In this document: one piece after another, positions 14,929-22,914 of the stretch | Layout of the letters: every line of letters starts with the position of its first letter | Position numbering within the stretch: position 1 is the first letter of the stretch | Origin: JAGGSN01 sp965603725 | GTDB lineage: Bacteria; Zixibacteria; MSB-5A5; UBA10806; 4484-95 | NCBI GenBank assembly: GCA_965603725.1 | Contig: CBFDEC010000016.1 | Location: 1-63,001, forward strand | DNA: 63,001 nt | Reading direction: 5' to 3' | Translations under genes and position numbers: made by a program | The notes under the pieces: generated by a model | The model's database searches: none | Told to the model about the DNA's origin: nothing | Seen by the model: the letters and a program-made list of their open reading frames with translations, nothing else

Positions 14929-17104
14929 AAACATTTCAAAACCGACAATTGAAGATATCGACATTAAAGAAGTATGTCTGGATATTCTTCGCGATTTGTA
15001 TTCAGCCTCACGCCAGTTAATTATGTACCCAATGGGTCATCCCATAACCAATGATACCCTTCTTAAGCCTCTTGATCGTCTGAATACAATTTTCAGCTTT
15101 AAAAAATCATTTGTAATACAGGTATATAACGGACGATTGGTATGCGAGGGCCTGCTTTTGGAAAATATTGTTTTCGTGGAAGGTCTCATACGTGATTTTG
15201 AGAAACATGATATCGCGGCTGTTGAATTCTCATCAGAACTAATACTTGCGGATTTATATCATTTTTTAAGCGGACTGCTCGAGGGGAAAAGTCCTGCCGA
15301 AGACTATTTTTCAAGATTTTTGAAAAAAAAGGGCATTACAACAATAAGAATCAACAAAGCAAAACCCTCAACGTTGTTTGATTTTGATGACACCCTGATC
15401 GGTTTGCCAAATAAAAGATTTATGCTTTATGATCGTATAAGGGAAATCTTCAATAAAAATACTCAGTCTGTCATCGACTATTACCTTGGTAAAATAAATT
15501 CCGACTATGATGCCGTTGCTCTTCTGGGAGTGGATTTGAGGCTGGCTTTTCTTGACGATCATTTTGCTTTTAGTGTCTCTTCGATGACTGAAAAACAGGC
15601 ATTAGAAATCTTCAGCCAGGTGATTTACTCCACTAATTGGCTGGGAGTATCCACCGACAAACAGACTTTAGACGGCGTTAACCGGCTCTGGAGGGATTAT
15701 GCCGGGCTAAACGAAGATGTATCAATTTTGTTGCCTATTTATGATATTTTCAAGTCAGTTGGGGCTACTGACACTGTCCTAGAATCGGTGTTTGACAAAG
15801 GAACGATTCTCAAACTGAAAGCTGTTCGTGAGGCTGAAGAAATTGTCGAATTATTGAAGTCAAACCAGGCCCGAGAAATAGATTTCCAGGAACTTAGAAA
15901 AACGGTTTTCAAACTGGCCTCTGATAAATACAGTCAACCGCTGGAACAGCTTATAGGGCAACTGTTAAAGAGTTTATCATCAATGGTCCTGGATACCCGT
16001 CAGCGCAGTCTCAGGCTCAGCGCAGAGGCAATTGGAACTCTGATAGACGGAGCTTTCTGGGATATTTACAGTGATGTGGTGAAAGAAACGTTAAGGTTGG
16101 CGTTTTTGGGCAGAACTGGCTTTGAAATGATCGAGTTTATAGGCTGGAATGCTGAAAAATCTGCAGAGGCGTCGCGATGGGAAGAGTTGAAAATTTGCGC
16201 TCAGGCGCTGCAGACAATAGCCGGTCCGTCGACTGACGAGAAGAATAAACTTGCTCATGACAAGCTGGCTGAACTGGCAGAATCGCCAATTATAAACGAT
16301 ATTTTAGTGGACGCTGTGCTTTCCGGCAAGGGGGGAACTGAGCTTTATGAGGCAATTTCTATCATCGCCTCACAAAAAGTTGCCGCTGTACTGGTAGAAA
16401 AAATAGACTCTCCGGATAAGACTGTCAGAGTCAGAATAATAAAATCCCTGACTCTGATGGGTAAAGAAATCGGACCGGAAGTCATTAAAAAGCTGGCAGA
16501 AATTGTCAGCGCCGGCGAGTCTGATGATGATAACAGCTGGTATCGTCTTCGAAACCTTCTGCGGGTAATAGGAAAAATAAAACATATTGAGGCTTTGCCA
16601 TATTTTGACGTTTTAACGAGATGGAGACAGACACGGATCAAGCTGGAGTTGATATCAGCCTGTGAATCAATGGGATCTTCCGCAACTGGCGTGTTGCTCA
16701 CGAAACTGGCGATGGATGAAGATCAGGAAGTTCGCAAAGCCGCTATCATAGCCTTAGGAATGTCAGGTCATCCGGATATGTTGAAATATCTGAGGAGCCT
16801 GTTTAATACATTGACATCAGAAAGAGACCTTGTAGTTATTGCTATAGGCCGTATAGATGGATTCAGCGCCCGTGATATGCTAATCGAGTTTTATGAAAAC
16901 CCGGATATCTATGAAAACCTGAACATTACGAAAAAAGAAGAACAGAAAATTAAAGTGGCTATTCTGAAGTCACTATCTGCCATTGGGGATGATGTATCCA
17001 AAAGTAAAATCGAGCTTTACAGCAAAAAAGGTAAAAATAAACTCTTCAAAAAAGATGTACTTTCAGAAACTGCCATGTTTTTAATAAACGCTCATAAAAA
17101 ATAA
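14921..17104 (+). CDS. HEAT-repeat protein of unknown function
   Basis: The 727-aa protein has no signal peptide and is probably cytoplasmic. The N-terminal half (1-300) contains LYSASRQLIMYPMGHPIT and resembles a conserved module found with HEAT repeats in many bacteria. The C-terminal half (about 430-720) has helical HEAT-like repeats, for example DKTVRVRIIKSLTLMGKEIGPEVIKKL and DQEVRKAAIIALGMSGHPDMLKYL. It is the third gene of a translationally linked set with the barrel fusion and the propeller lipoprotein. Function is unknown; a scaffolding role is the usual reading of such folds. Confidence 0.65.
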   Translation: MNRNISKPTIEDIDIKEVCLDILRDLYSASRQLIMYPMGHPITNDTLLKPLDRLNTIFSFKKSFVIQVYNGRLVCEGLLLENIVFVEGLIRDFEKHDIAAVEFSSELILADLYHFLSGLLEGKSPAEDYFSRFLKKKGITTIRINKAKPSTLFDFDDTLIGLPNKRFMLYDRIREIFNKNTQSVIDYYLGKINSDYDAVALLGVDLRLAFLDDHFAFSVSSMTEKQALEIFSQVIYSTNWLGVSTDKQTLDGVNRLWRDYAGLNEDVSILLPIYDIFKSVGATDTVLESVFDKGTILKLKAVREAEEIVELLKSNQAREIDFQELRKTVFKLASDKYSQPLEQLIGQLLKSLSSMVLDTRQRSLRLSAEAIGTLIDGAFWDIYSDVVKETLRLAFLGRTGFEMIEFIGWNAEKSAEASRWEELKICAQALQTIAGPSTDEKNKLAHDKLAELAESPIINDILVDAVLSGKGGTELYEAISIIASQKVAAVLVEKIDSPDKTVRVRIIKSLTLMGKEIGPEVIKKLAEIVSAGESDDDNSWYRLRNLLRVIGKIKHIEALPYFDVLTRWRQTRIKLELISACESMGSSATGVLLTKLAMDEDQEVRKAAIIALGMSGHPDMLKYLRSLFNTLTSERDLVVIAIGRIDGFSARDMLIEFYENPDIYENLNITKKEEQKIKVAILKSLSAIGDDVSKSKIELYSKKGKNKLFKKDVLSETAMFLINAHKK

Positions 17105-17124
17105 AATTAAATCGTAGCCAACAC

Positions 17125-17177
17125 TGCCATATCGGCATATAAAATGCCACAATGACACCACTGTTGCCATATTGGCA
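17125..17177. promoter_or_regulatory. two TGCC-N5-GGCA sites, activator-site candidates
   Basis: TGCCATATCGGCA (17125-17137) and TGCCATATTGGCA (17165-17177) are near-identical 13-bp inverted repeats, 40 bp apart (about four helical turns) and 77-129 bp upstream of the sigma-54-type promoter. That is the usual position of enhancer-binding-protein sites. Confidence 0.6.
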
Positions 17178-17253
17178 TCCTTTTTTGTCAGCATTTTTTC
17201 TATAGACTGCCATCGAAAATCATAACATGTTGATTGCTAATAACATATATATA

Positions 17254-17270
17254 TTGGCATGCCGTTTGCT
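17254..17270 (+). promoter_or_regulatory. sigma-54 (-24/-12) promoter candidate for hsp20
   Basis: TTGGCATGCCGTTTGCT matches the sigma-54 consensus TGGCAC-N5-TTGCW with the invariant GG and GC exactly 10 nt apart. It lies 58 bp before the first hsp20 start codon. Confidence 0.75.
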
Positions 17271-17327
17271 TTAATGATGTATGAAATGAAAATAGCAAGA
17301 AAAAATAAGTAACGATTAAGGAGGAAT

Positions 17328-17660
17328 ATGATGTTTATTCAGTTTAAAACCAGTGCACCGGCTGTTGAGATCAAACAGAACGAAAAAGGTTATACAATAA
17401 TGGTTGAGCTTCCCGGCAGTACTCGTGATGAAATAAAAATCTGGCAAGAAAAGGGATTGCTCACTATCACCGGAGAAAAAAAGGCACAGGCTGGTGAAAG
17501 AGTTTTCAGCGAAAGGGTTTTTGGCAAGTTTTCCAGAGTTTTCAGACTTCCCGAGGATGCGGACTTTGAAAAGATTGAGGCTAATTATTGCGATGGCGTT
17601 ATTTCAGTAGAAATCCCTAAACTGGAAAAAGCAAAACCAAAAAGTATAGATATTAAGTAA
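17328..17660 (+). CDS. Hsp20/alpha-crystallin-family small heat-shock protein
   Basis: A 110-aa protein made almost only of the alpha-crystallin domain: AVEIKQNEKGYTIMVELPGS, the strand LLTITGEKK, FSRVFRLPEDADFEKIEANYCDGVISVEIPK. Such proteins hold unfolding clients for DnaK/ClpB. The N-terminal arm is very short, so it may form small oligomers (inference). A strong SD AAGGAGG lies just before the ATG ATG start. It is followed 14 bp later by a second hsp20. Confidence 0.9.
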   Translation: MMFIQFKTSAPAVEIKQNEKGYTIMVELPGSTRDEIKIWQEKGLLTITGEKKAQAGERVFSERVFGKFSRVFRLPEDADFEKIEANYCDGVISVEIPKLEKAKPKSIDIK

Positions 17661-17674
17661 AGGAGGTGTTAACC

Positions 17675-18112
17675 ATGATGAGTATAGTAAAGCGTAATCC
17701 GAGATATGGTTGGGGCTTTATGAATCTTAGAGATGAGATGAACAGAGTGTTTGGCAGCTTTTTCGATGAGTTTGACCGCAGCGAATGTTGCGGGACTCCA
17801 TCGGCTGATATAGTCGAACAGGATGATAAATTGACTTTGACCGCCGAACTTCCCGGAATTGACAAGAAAGAGCTAAAAATCAGTCTTCAAAATAATGTCC
17901 TGACTATTGAGGGCGAAAAAAAGCAGCAAAGTGAAGTTAAGGAAGACGACTATTTCAGGACTGAGAGATTCTATGGCAAATTCTGCAGAAGTTTCACAAT
18001 GCCATCCGAAATCGATTCTGAAAAAATCAGCGCCGACTATTCAAACGGGATTTTGACTGTATCACTGCCCAAGTCAGAAAAAGTTAAACCGCGTCAAATC
18101 GAGATCAAGTAA
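17675..18112 (+). CDS. Hsp20/alpha-crystallin-family small heat-shock protein (second copy)
   Basis: 145 aa with the usual arrangement: an N-terminal arm (RNPRYGWGFMNLRDEMNRVFGSFFDEF), then the alpha-crystallin domain (DIVEQDDKLTLTAELPGI, VLTIEGEKK, SFTMPSEIDSEKISADYSNGILTVSLPK) and a basic C-terminal tail. The start is the ATG at 17675 because AAAGGAGG lies 10 nt upstream; the in-frame GTG at 17666 overlaps that SD. It likely shares a transcript with the first hsp20. Confidence 0.93.
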   Translation: MMSIVKRNPRYGWGFMNLRDEMNRVFGSFFDEFDRSECCGTPSADIVEQDDKLTLTAELPGIDKKELKISLQNNVLTIEGEKKQQSEVKEDDYFRTERFYGKFCRSFTMPSEIDSEKISADYSNGILTVSLPKSEKVKPRQIEIK

Positions 18113-18159
18113 GCGCTAACCAGCGACCTAAATGTGTTGCTGCGAATCGGGTATTTATC

Positions 18160-18188
18160 AGGACCAGTCTCAAGCGGGGACTGGTCCT
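18160..18188 (+). terminator. strong hairpin after hsp20 (terminator without T tract)
   Basis: AGGACCAGTC pairs perfectly with GACTGGTCCT across a 9-nt loop. No T run follows, so it may block 3' exonucleases or attenuate rather than fully terminate. The 274-bp gap 18113-18386 also has a TATAAT at 18264-18269 with no clear -35. Confidence 0.5.
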
Positions 18189-18386
18189 GGCGTTGACGGC
18201 AAAGCTAATATTTTAACTGAAAAAAGGATGTTGAATTATATGTCAGATAGTGATAATGACGATTATAATTGTTGGCATATAGGCACTGTAAGCGATTAAA
18301 ATAATTCAGAATATCCTGCATCAGTTAAAGTATTAGTTGAAGATTAAAATGATTCATATATTAAGATAAGGAGGATAAGTAGGATA

Positions 18387-20300
18387 ATGTCTAAAATCAT
18401 AGGAATAGACCTGGGGACAACCAACTCATGTGTCGCTATAATGGAAGGCGGCGACCCGGTTGTTATCTCCAACTCTGAGGGGGTTAGAACTACTCCATCG
18501 GTTATGGCGATTACAGATAAAGGTGAACGTCTGACCGGCCAACTGGCAAAACGTCAGGCGGTGACCAATCCTAAAGACACTGTCTTTTCCATTAAACGGT
18601 TCATGGGAAGAAGCTTCTCTGAAGTTACCAATGAGGCAAGAAATTGCTCATATAAGGTTAAGACTGATGCTAAGGGAATATGTGTAATAGAGATGGGCGG
18701 CAAAGATTTTACCCCGCCTGAGATTTCAGCTATGATCTTGCAGAAAATGAAAAAGACCGCCGAGGATTATCTTGGTGAGAAGGTTACCAAAGCGGTCATC
18801 ACCGTTCCGGCATATTTCAATGATGCACAGCGGAAAGCCACCAAGGATGCCGGTAAAATTGCCGGGCTTGAAGTTCTTCGAATTATCAACGAACCCACCG
18901 CGGCGGCGTTGGCTTATGGACTGGATAAGAAGAAAAATGAAAAGATTGCCGTATATGACCTTGGCGGCGGCACATTTGATATTTCGATTCTCGAGCTGGG
19001 CGACGGTGTCTTTGAGGTACGTTCAACAAATGGCGATACTCATCTCGGCGGTGATGATTTCGATAAGCGGATTATAGATTTCTTAGTTGACGAGTTTAAA
19101 AAATCTGATGGCATCGACCTGAGCAAAGACCCAATGGCACTGCAGAGACTGAAGGAATCGGCAGAAAGGGCTAAAATAGAGTTGTCATCAACCGCCGAAA
19201 CTAATATCAATTTGCCGTTTATTACCGCTGGTTCATCCGGGCCAAAGCATCTTAGTATTGTATTAAGCAGATCGAAACTTGAACAACTGGTGGATGACCT
19301 GATTGAGCGGACAATCGAACCCTGCCGGAAAGCCCTTGCCGATGCTAAACTGTCAGCATCTGATATCGACGAGGTTATCCTCGTTGGCGGAATGATTCGT
19401 ATGCCGAAAGTTGCGGAAACAGTGAAAAGCTTATTCAACAAAAAACCGCATAAAGGCGTAAACCCCGATGAAGTAGTCGCTATTGGAGCTGCTATCCAGG
19501 GCGGGGTATTAGCCGGTGATGTTAAAGATGTGCTTCTGCTTGATGTAACCCCGCTTTCGCTGGGCATTGAGACCATCGGCGGAGTCTTCACCAGACTTAT
19601 CGAGGGCAATACCACTATCCCGACAAAGAAAGCGGAGATTTTCTCCACCGCCGCCGATAGTCAGACCACGGTCGAGGTTCATGTCCTTCAGGGGGAACGG
19701 CAGATGGCTATCGATAACAAATCAATAGGCAGGTTCCATCTCGATGGCATTCCGCCTGCGCCGCGTGGTTTACCTCAAATTGAAGTAGCCTTTGATATAG
19801 ATGCCAACGGTATCTTGAATGTATCAGCCAAAGACAAAGGCGCCGGCCGTGAGCAATCGATCAGAATTGAAGCGTCATCCGGATTGAGCGAGAAAGATAT
19901 CGAAAAGATGGTCAATGACGCAAAAATGCATGAGGCAGAAGATAAAATCAAACGCGAGAAAATCGATACTATAAATGCCGGCGATTCGCTGGTCTACCAG
20001 ACCGAAAAACAGGTTAAGGAGCTCGCAGACAAAATTGACGCCGACCAGAAAGCAAAAGTGCAGGCGGCAGTCGACCGGTTGAAAGATGCTGTAAAACATG
20101 AGAACGTTAACGAAATAAAATCTGCCACCGATGCTCTCAACATGATCTGGCATGATGTGGCCGCAAAAATATATCAGGCTCAAAGCGCGCCTTCAAGCAG
20201 TGATGGAGGAAACAGCAGCGGGCGAAGCTCGTCCGGCAATCAGCAGAAAGAGAAAAAGCCTGATGACGCTGTCGATGCCGATTACGAGGTAGTAAACTAA
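18387..20300 (+). CDS. dnaK: chaperone DnaK (Hsp70)
   Basis: 637 aa, normal length. The ATPase domain has the phosphate-1 motif GIDLGTTNSCVA, the DLGGGTFD phosphate-2 motif and the adenosine motif VGGMIRMPKV. The linker DVLLLDVTPLSLGIET and a complete substrate-binding domain follow, then a helical lid and a C-terminus ending in a DAVDADYEVV-type acidic tail that binds co-chaperones. It works with DnaJ, GrpE and ClpB; dnaJ and clpB follow here, but grpE is not in the window. SD AAGGAGG precedes the ATG. Confidence 0.98.
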   Translation: MSKIIGIDLGTTNSCVAIMEGGDPVVISNSEGVRTTPSVMAITDKGERLTGQLAKRQAVTNPKDTVFSIKRFMGRSFSEVTNEARNCSYKVKTDAKGICVIEMGGKDFTPPEISAMILQKMKKTAEDYLGEKVTKAVITVPAYFNDAQRKATKDAGKIAGLEVLRIINEPTAAALAYGLDKKKNEKIAVYDLGGGTFDISILELGDGVFEVRSTNGDTHLGGDDFDKRIIDFLVDEFKKSDGIDLSKDPMALQRLKESAERAKIELSSTAETNINLPFITAGSSGPKHLSIVLSRSKLEQLVDDLIERTIEPCRKALADAKLSASDIDEVILVGGMIRMPKVAETVKSLFNKKPHKGVNPDEVVAIGAAIQGGVLAGDVKDVLLLDVTPLSLGIETIGGVFTRLIEGNTTIPTKKAEIFSTAADSQTTVEVHVLQGERQMAIDNKSIGRFHLDGIPPAPRGLPQIEVAFDIDANGILNVSAKDKGAGREQSIRIEASSGLSEKDIEKMVNDAKMHEAEDKIKREKIDTINAGDSLVYQTEKQVKELADKIDADQKAKVQAAVDRLKDAVKHENVNEIKSATDALNMIWHDVAAKIYQAQSAPSSSDGGNSSGRSSSGNQQKEKKPDDAVDADYEVVN

Positions 20301-20341
20301 CAGAATTCAGGTAGCGGAGATTATGTTAAAGAGGATTTAAA

Positions 20342-20566
20342 ATGCCAACTTACGATTACAGATGTCCTGACTGCAGCCACAGGTTCGAGCAGTATCGGCT
20401 TATGACCGCTCCTGATGCAAATTGCCCGACTTGCGGCAAAAAAGCCATAAGGCTGATTTCAGCCGGTTCCGGATTTCTTTTTAGAGGCGCCGGTTTTTAC
20501 GCAACAGATTACCGGAGTAATGAATATAAGGAAAGAGCGAAACGAGAAAGAAAAAAGGCGATCTGA
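20342..20566 (+). CDS. FmdB-type zinc-ribbon regulatory-family protein
   Basis: A 74-aa protein with the FmdB putative regulatory-protein zinc ribbon: MPTYDYRCPDCSHRFEQYRLM, then CPTCGKKAIRLIS, then GSGFLFRGAGFYATDYRS. The two CxxC pairs (residues 8-11 and 29-32) should bind zinc. The role of the family is not established despite its name. It follows dnaK by 41 bp and is closed by a strong terminator. Confidence 0.88.
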   Translation: MPTYDYRCPDCSHRFEQYRLMTAPDANCPTCGKKAIRLISAGSGFLFRGAGFYATDYRSNEYKERAKRERKKAI

Positions 20567-20577
20567 TAATGCCCTGT

Positions 20578-20605
20578 AAAGGAGGCTGTAACGCCTCCTT
20601 TTTTT
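20578..20605 (+). terminator. rho-independent terminator after dnaK-fmdB
   Basis: AAAGGAGGC pairs with GCCTCCTTT across TGTAAC, followed by further T residues. It is 12 bp after the FmdB-type gene. Confidence 0.92.
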
Positions 20606-20677
20606 GACGATAATACAATTGACAGGGTTTTCAGCAGGAAGTAAATTAAAATAGCAATAAATTATGTTGTAGAAAGA

Positions 20678-21268
20678 ATGAAGAATTATTACAAAATACT
20701 GAACATCCCGTACAATGCCAATCAGGACGATATAAAATCAGCTTATCGGCGTCTTGCAAAACGGTATCATCCTGATGTAGCGAATAGGCGAAGTAATGAT
20801 TTCGTAAGGCTTAAAGAGGCATTCGATATTTTATCCGATGCCCTGAAACGTAAGCTTTATGATAAGAAATTGAGCCTAAATATTAAAAACTGGACTCCTT
20901 TTCACAATCAGCGGATCAATGTCCATCCGGTAAAGCAGGATGTTTTTGATGACTTGGTCGATGTTATATCCGATCGATTTCATATAGTTAGAAAAAAGAC
21001 GTTACATTTTGACCTTTTCCTAACTGATGAGGAATTTAAAAAGGGACTAAAGACAACGGTTACGGTTCCTCAGGATAAAATTTGCCCTCGGTGTTTCGGT
21101 TTTGGGGGAACAGTTTTCACAACCTGCCGTGACTGTAATGGTCTTGGTATGATAAATAATGATGTCGAATTCAAGGTGAAGGTTACGCCGCCATTATCAC
21201 CCGGCCAGGAATATGAGATTACCGATAAGAACAATATTCTGCGGTTCTGTCTCAGGAGAAGCAAATAA
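20678..21268 (+). CDS. short J-domain protein with a partial DnaJ-type zinc motif
   Basis: 196 aa. Residues 1-65 form a J domain with the essential HPD (RYHPDVANRR). The later part has only two CxxCxGxG-like units (CPRCFGFGG and CRDCNGLGM) instead of the four in DnaJ, then a short beta region ending CLRRSK. It is thus half of a DnaJ-like zinc centre with no full substrate domain. It overlaps dnaJ by 1 nt (TAATG), so it is translationally coupled and probably a second DnaK co-chaperone. Confidence 0.82.
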   Translation: MKNYYKILNIPYNANQDDIKSAYRRLAKRYHPDVANRRSNDFVRLKEAFDILSDALKRKLYDKKLSLNIKNWTPFHNQRINVHPVKQDVFDDLVDVISDRFHIVRKKTLHFDLFLTDEEFKKGLKTTVTVPQDKICPRCFGFGGTVFTTCRDCNGLGMINNDVEFKVKVTPPLSPGQEYEITDKNNILRFCLRRSK

Positions 21269-22419
21269 TGACTGATTATTATAAAGTGCTGGGTGTTTCA
21301 GAAAATACTTTGGCCGGGGAGATCAAGAAAAACTACAGGGTTCTGGCAAAAAAATATCATCCCGACGCTAATCCGAATGATAAACAGGCCGAGGCTAAAT
21401 TTAAAGAGATCTCCGAAGCTTACCATGTATTATCCGATCCGCAGAAGAAACAGCAGTATGATATGATGCGCAAATACGGAGCCGGATTTGCTTCCAGCAG
21501 CGCCGGGGGTCAGACGAGCGGCATGGGTGGATTCTCATTCGAGGATATTATGGCGCAGTTCGGGGGCAACGCCAAAACCGGTTCCGGGCGTGGCGCTCGG
21601 TTTTCCGGATTTGGATCGTTTGCTGATATTTTCTCATCTATTTTTGGAGATCAACAATATACCGGATTTGGCGGATCCGGCTCTCAATCACGAGCCGCGC
21701 CTCAGACGGGAAAGGATGTCTTAACGGATATAGAAATCCCGTTCGAGGATGCGGTTAAAGGGGGTAAGAAAACCATAAGATTAAATATCGAGCAGCCATG
21801 CGATCAGTGCGGCGGAACAGGCGTGACCTCCTCGAGCAGAACAAGTGTCTGTCCGGAATGTCAGGGGCGCGGCAATGTAGCATTTTCTCAAGGTTCTTTT
21901 GCCGTTTCCCGTCCCTGCCCGCGCTGCCTTGGACGCGGTCAGATTATTGGCGATCCCTGCAGGAAATGCTCCGGCAGTGGCAAAGTTTTTGGCCCGCGAG
22001 AGATAAAAATCAATATTCCTAAAAGTATTGAATCCGGGAAAAAAATCCGCCTGAAAGGCCTGGGACAACCCGGAATAAATGGCGGTCCCAATGGCGATTT
22101 ATACCTTAAAATAAATGTCCGCGGCCATCAATATTTCTGGCGCGAGGGTAAGGATATCTATTGTAAAGCGCCGATAAATATAAAACAGGCTGTTTTAGGA
22201 GGCAAAATTAAAATCCGAACGCTGACTAACCAGGTTGAACTCAAAATACCGCCAGGCACCTCATCCGGACAGAGATTTCGTCTAAAAGGATTAGGTTTGT
22301 CTGTTAATGGCGTGAAAGGCGACCAGTTGGTCGAAGCAAAAGTTGATATACCTAAAAACCTGACTCCTGAGCAGAAAGCACTTTTTGAAAAATTCGTTGA
22401 TAGTATGGAACTTGGCTAA
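21268..22419 (+). CDS. dnaJ: chaperone DnaJ (Hsp40)
   Basis: 383 aa. The order is J domain (1-70, HPD in KYHPDANPND), a Gly/Phe-rich linker (GGFSFEDIMAQFGG to GFGSFADIFSSIFGD), four zinc-binding CxxCxGxG units (CDQCGGTG, CPECQGRG, CPRCLGRG, CRKCSGSG) and two C-terminal substrate domains. DnaJ delivers clients to DnaK and stimulates its ATPase. It is preceded by the coupled short J-protein. Confidence 0.96.
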   Translation: MTDYYKVLGVSENTLAGEIKKNYRVLAKKYHPDANPNDKQAEAKFKEISEAYHVLSDPQKKQQYDMMRKYGAGFASSSAGGQTSGMGGFSFEDIMAQFGGNAKTGSGRGARFSGFGSFADIFSSIFGDQQYTGFGGSGSQSRAAPQTGKDVLTDIEIPFEDAVKGGKKTIRLNIEQPCDQCGGTGVTSSSRTSVCPECQGRGNVAFSQGSFAVSRPCPRCLGRGQIIGDPCRKCSGSGKVFGPREIKINIPKSIESGKKIRLKGLGQPGINGGPNGDLYLKINVRGHQYFWREGKDIYCKAPINIKQAVLGGKIKIRTLTNQVELKIPPGTSSGQRFRLKGLGLSVNGVKGDQLVEAKVDIPKNLTPEQKALFEKFVDSMELG

Positions 22420-22440
22420 ACAGCAAAGGAATGATAATAT

Positions 22441-22914
22441 ATGGCCGGGCAATTTGAAATCAAGAACCTGTTTGAAAGCTACGAGATACAAAAATCTTAT
22501 GATAATGAAGAATATCTTGATGCTGTTTTAAGATGCCGTGTTTACCTTGAAAGCTGGCTGGGTGAATATATTTTTGTTCTGCTTTTCCCGTCAAAAGATG
22601 AATCAAACGAGCAAAATCGGCAATTTGTTAGGGAACGGTTTTTGGATATGTTTTACCAGATTTCCTGGTTGAAGGAGAAAAAATATATTAGTGAAAATGA
22701 TTTTATCAATCTCGATAAAATACGTTTATTTTGCGATAAAGTTATAAGAAGAGGCGAGGTTTTTAGCGTGGTCAGTTTTGAAAATCTCAATAAATACCTG
22801 GAATCAGCAGTTTATTATTGTAATGAAATTAAAAACCTGACTAACCAGGTGATTCAAGATTCAGTGACAAAGGAAGTACAACAAGCAATAGAAAGTAATT
22901 CACGTTTTTTATGA
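22441..22914 (+). CDS. uncharacterised protein coupled to clpB
   Basis: I do not recognise this 157-aa protein. It is predicted all-helical and charged, without a signal peptide or membrane segment. Features are YEIQKSYDNEEYLDAVLRCRVYLESWLGEYIF and a long C-terminal helix with KNLTNQVIQDSVTKEVQQAIE. Its stop overlaps the clpB start (ATGA, 4 nt), and it lies between dnaJ and clpB, so a role in protein quality control is suggested by position only. Confidence 0.6.
   Translation: MAGQFEIKNLFESYEIQKSYDNEEYLDAVLRCRVYLESWLGEYIFVLLFPSKDESNEQNRQFVRERFLDMFYQISWLKEKKYISENDFINLDKIRLFCDKVIRRGEVFSVVSFENLNKYLESAVYYCNEIKNLTNQVIQDSVTKEVQQAIESNSRFL

Noticed and set aside
18264..18269. TATAAT as the dnaK promoter -10
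   Set aside because: No matching -35 at 16-18 nt; noted only in the hairpin entry.
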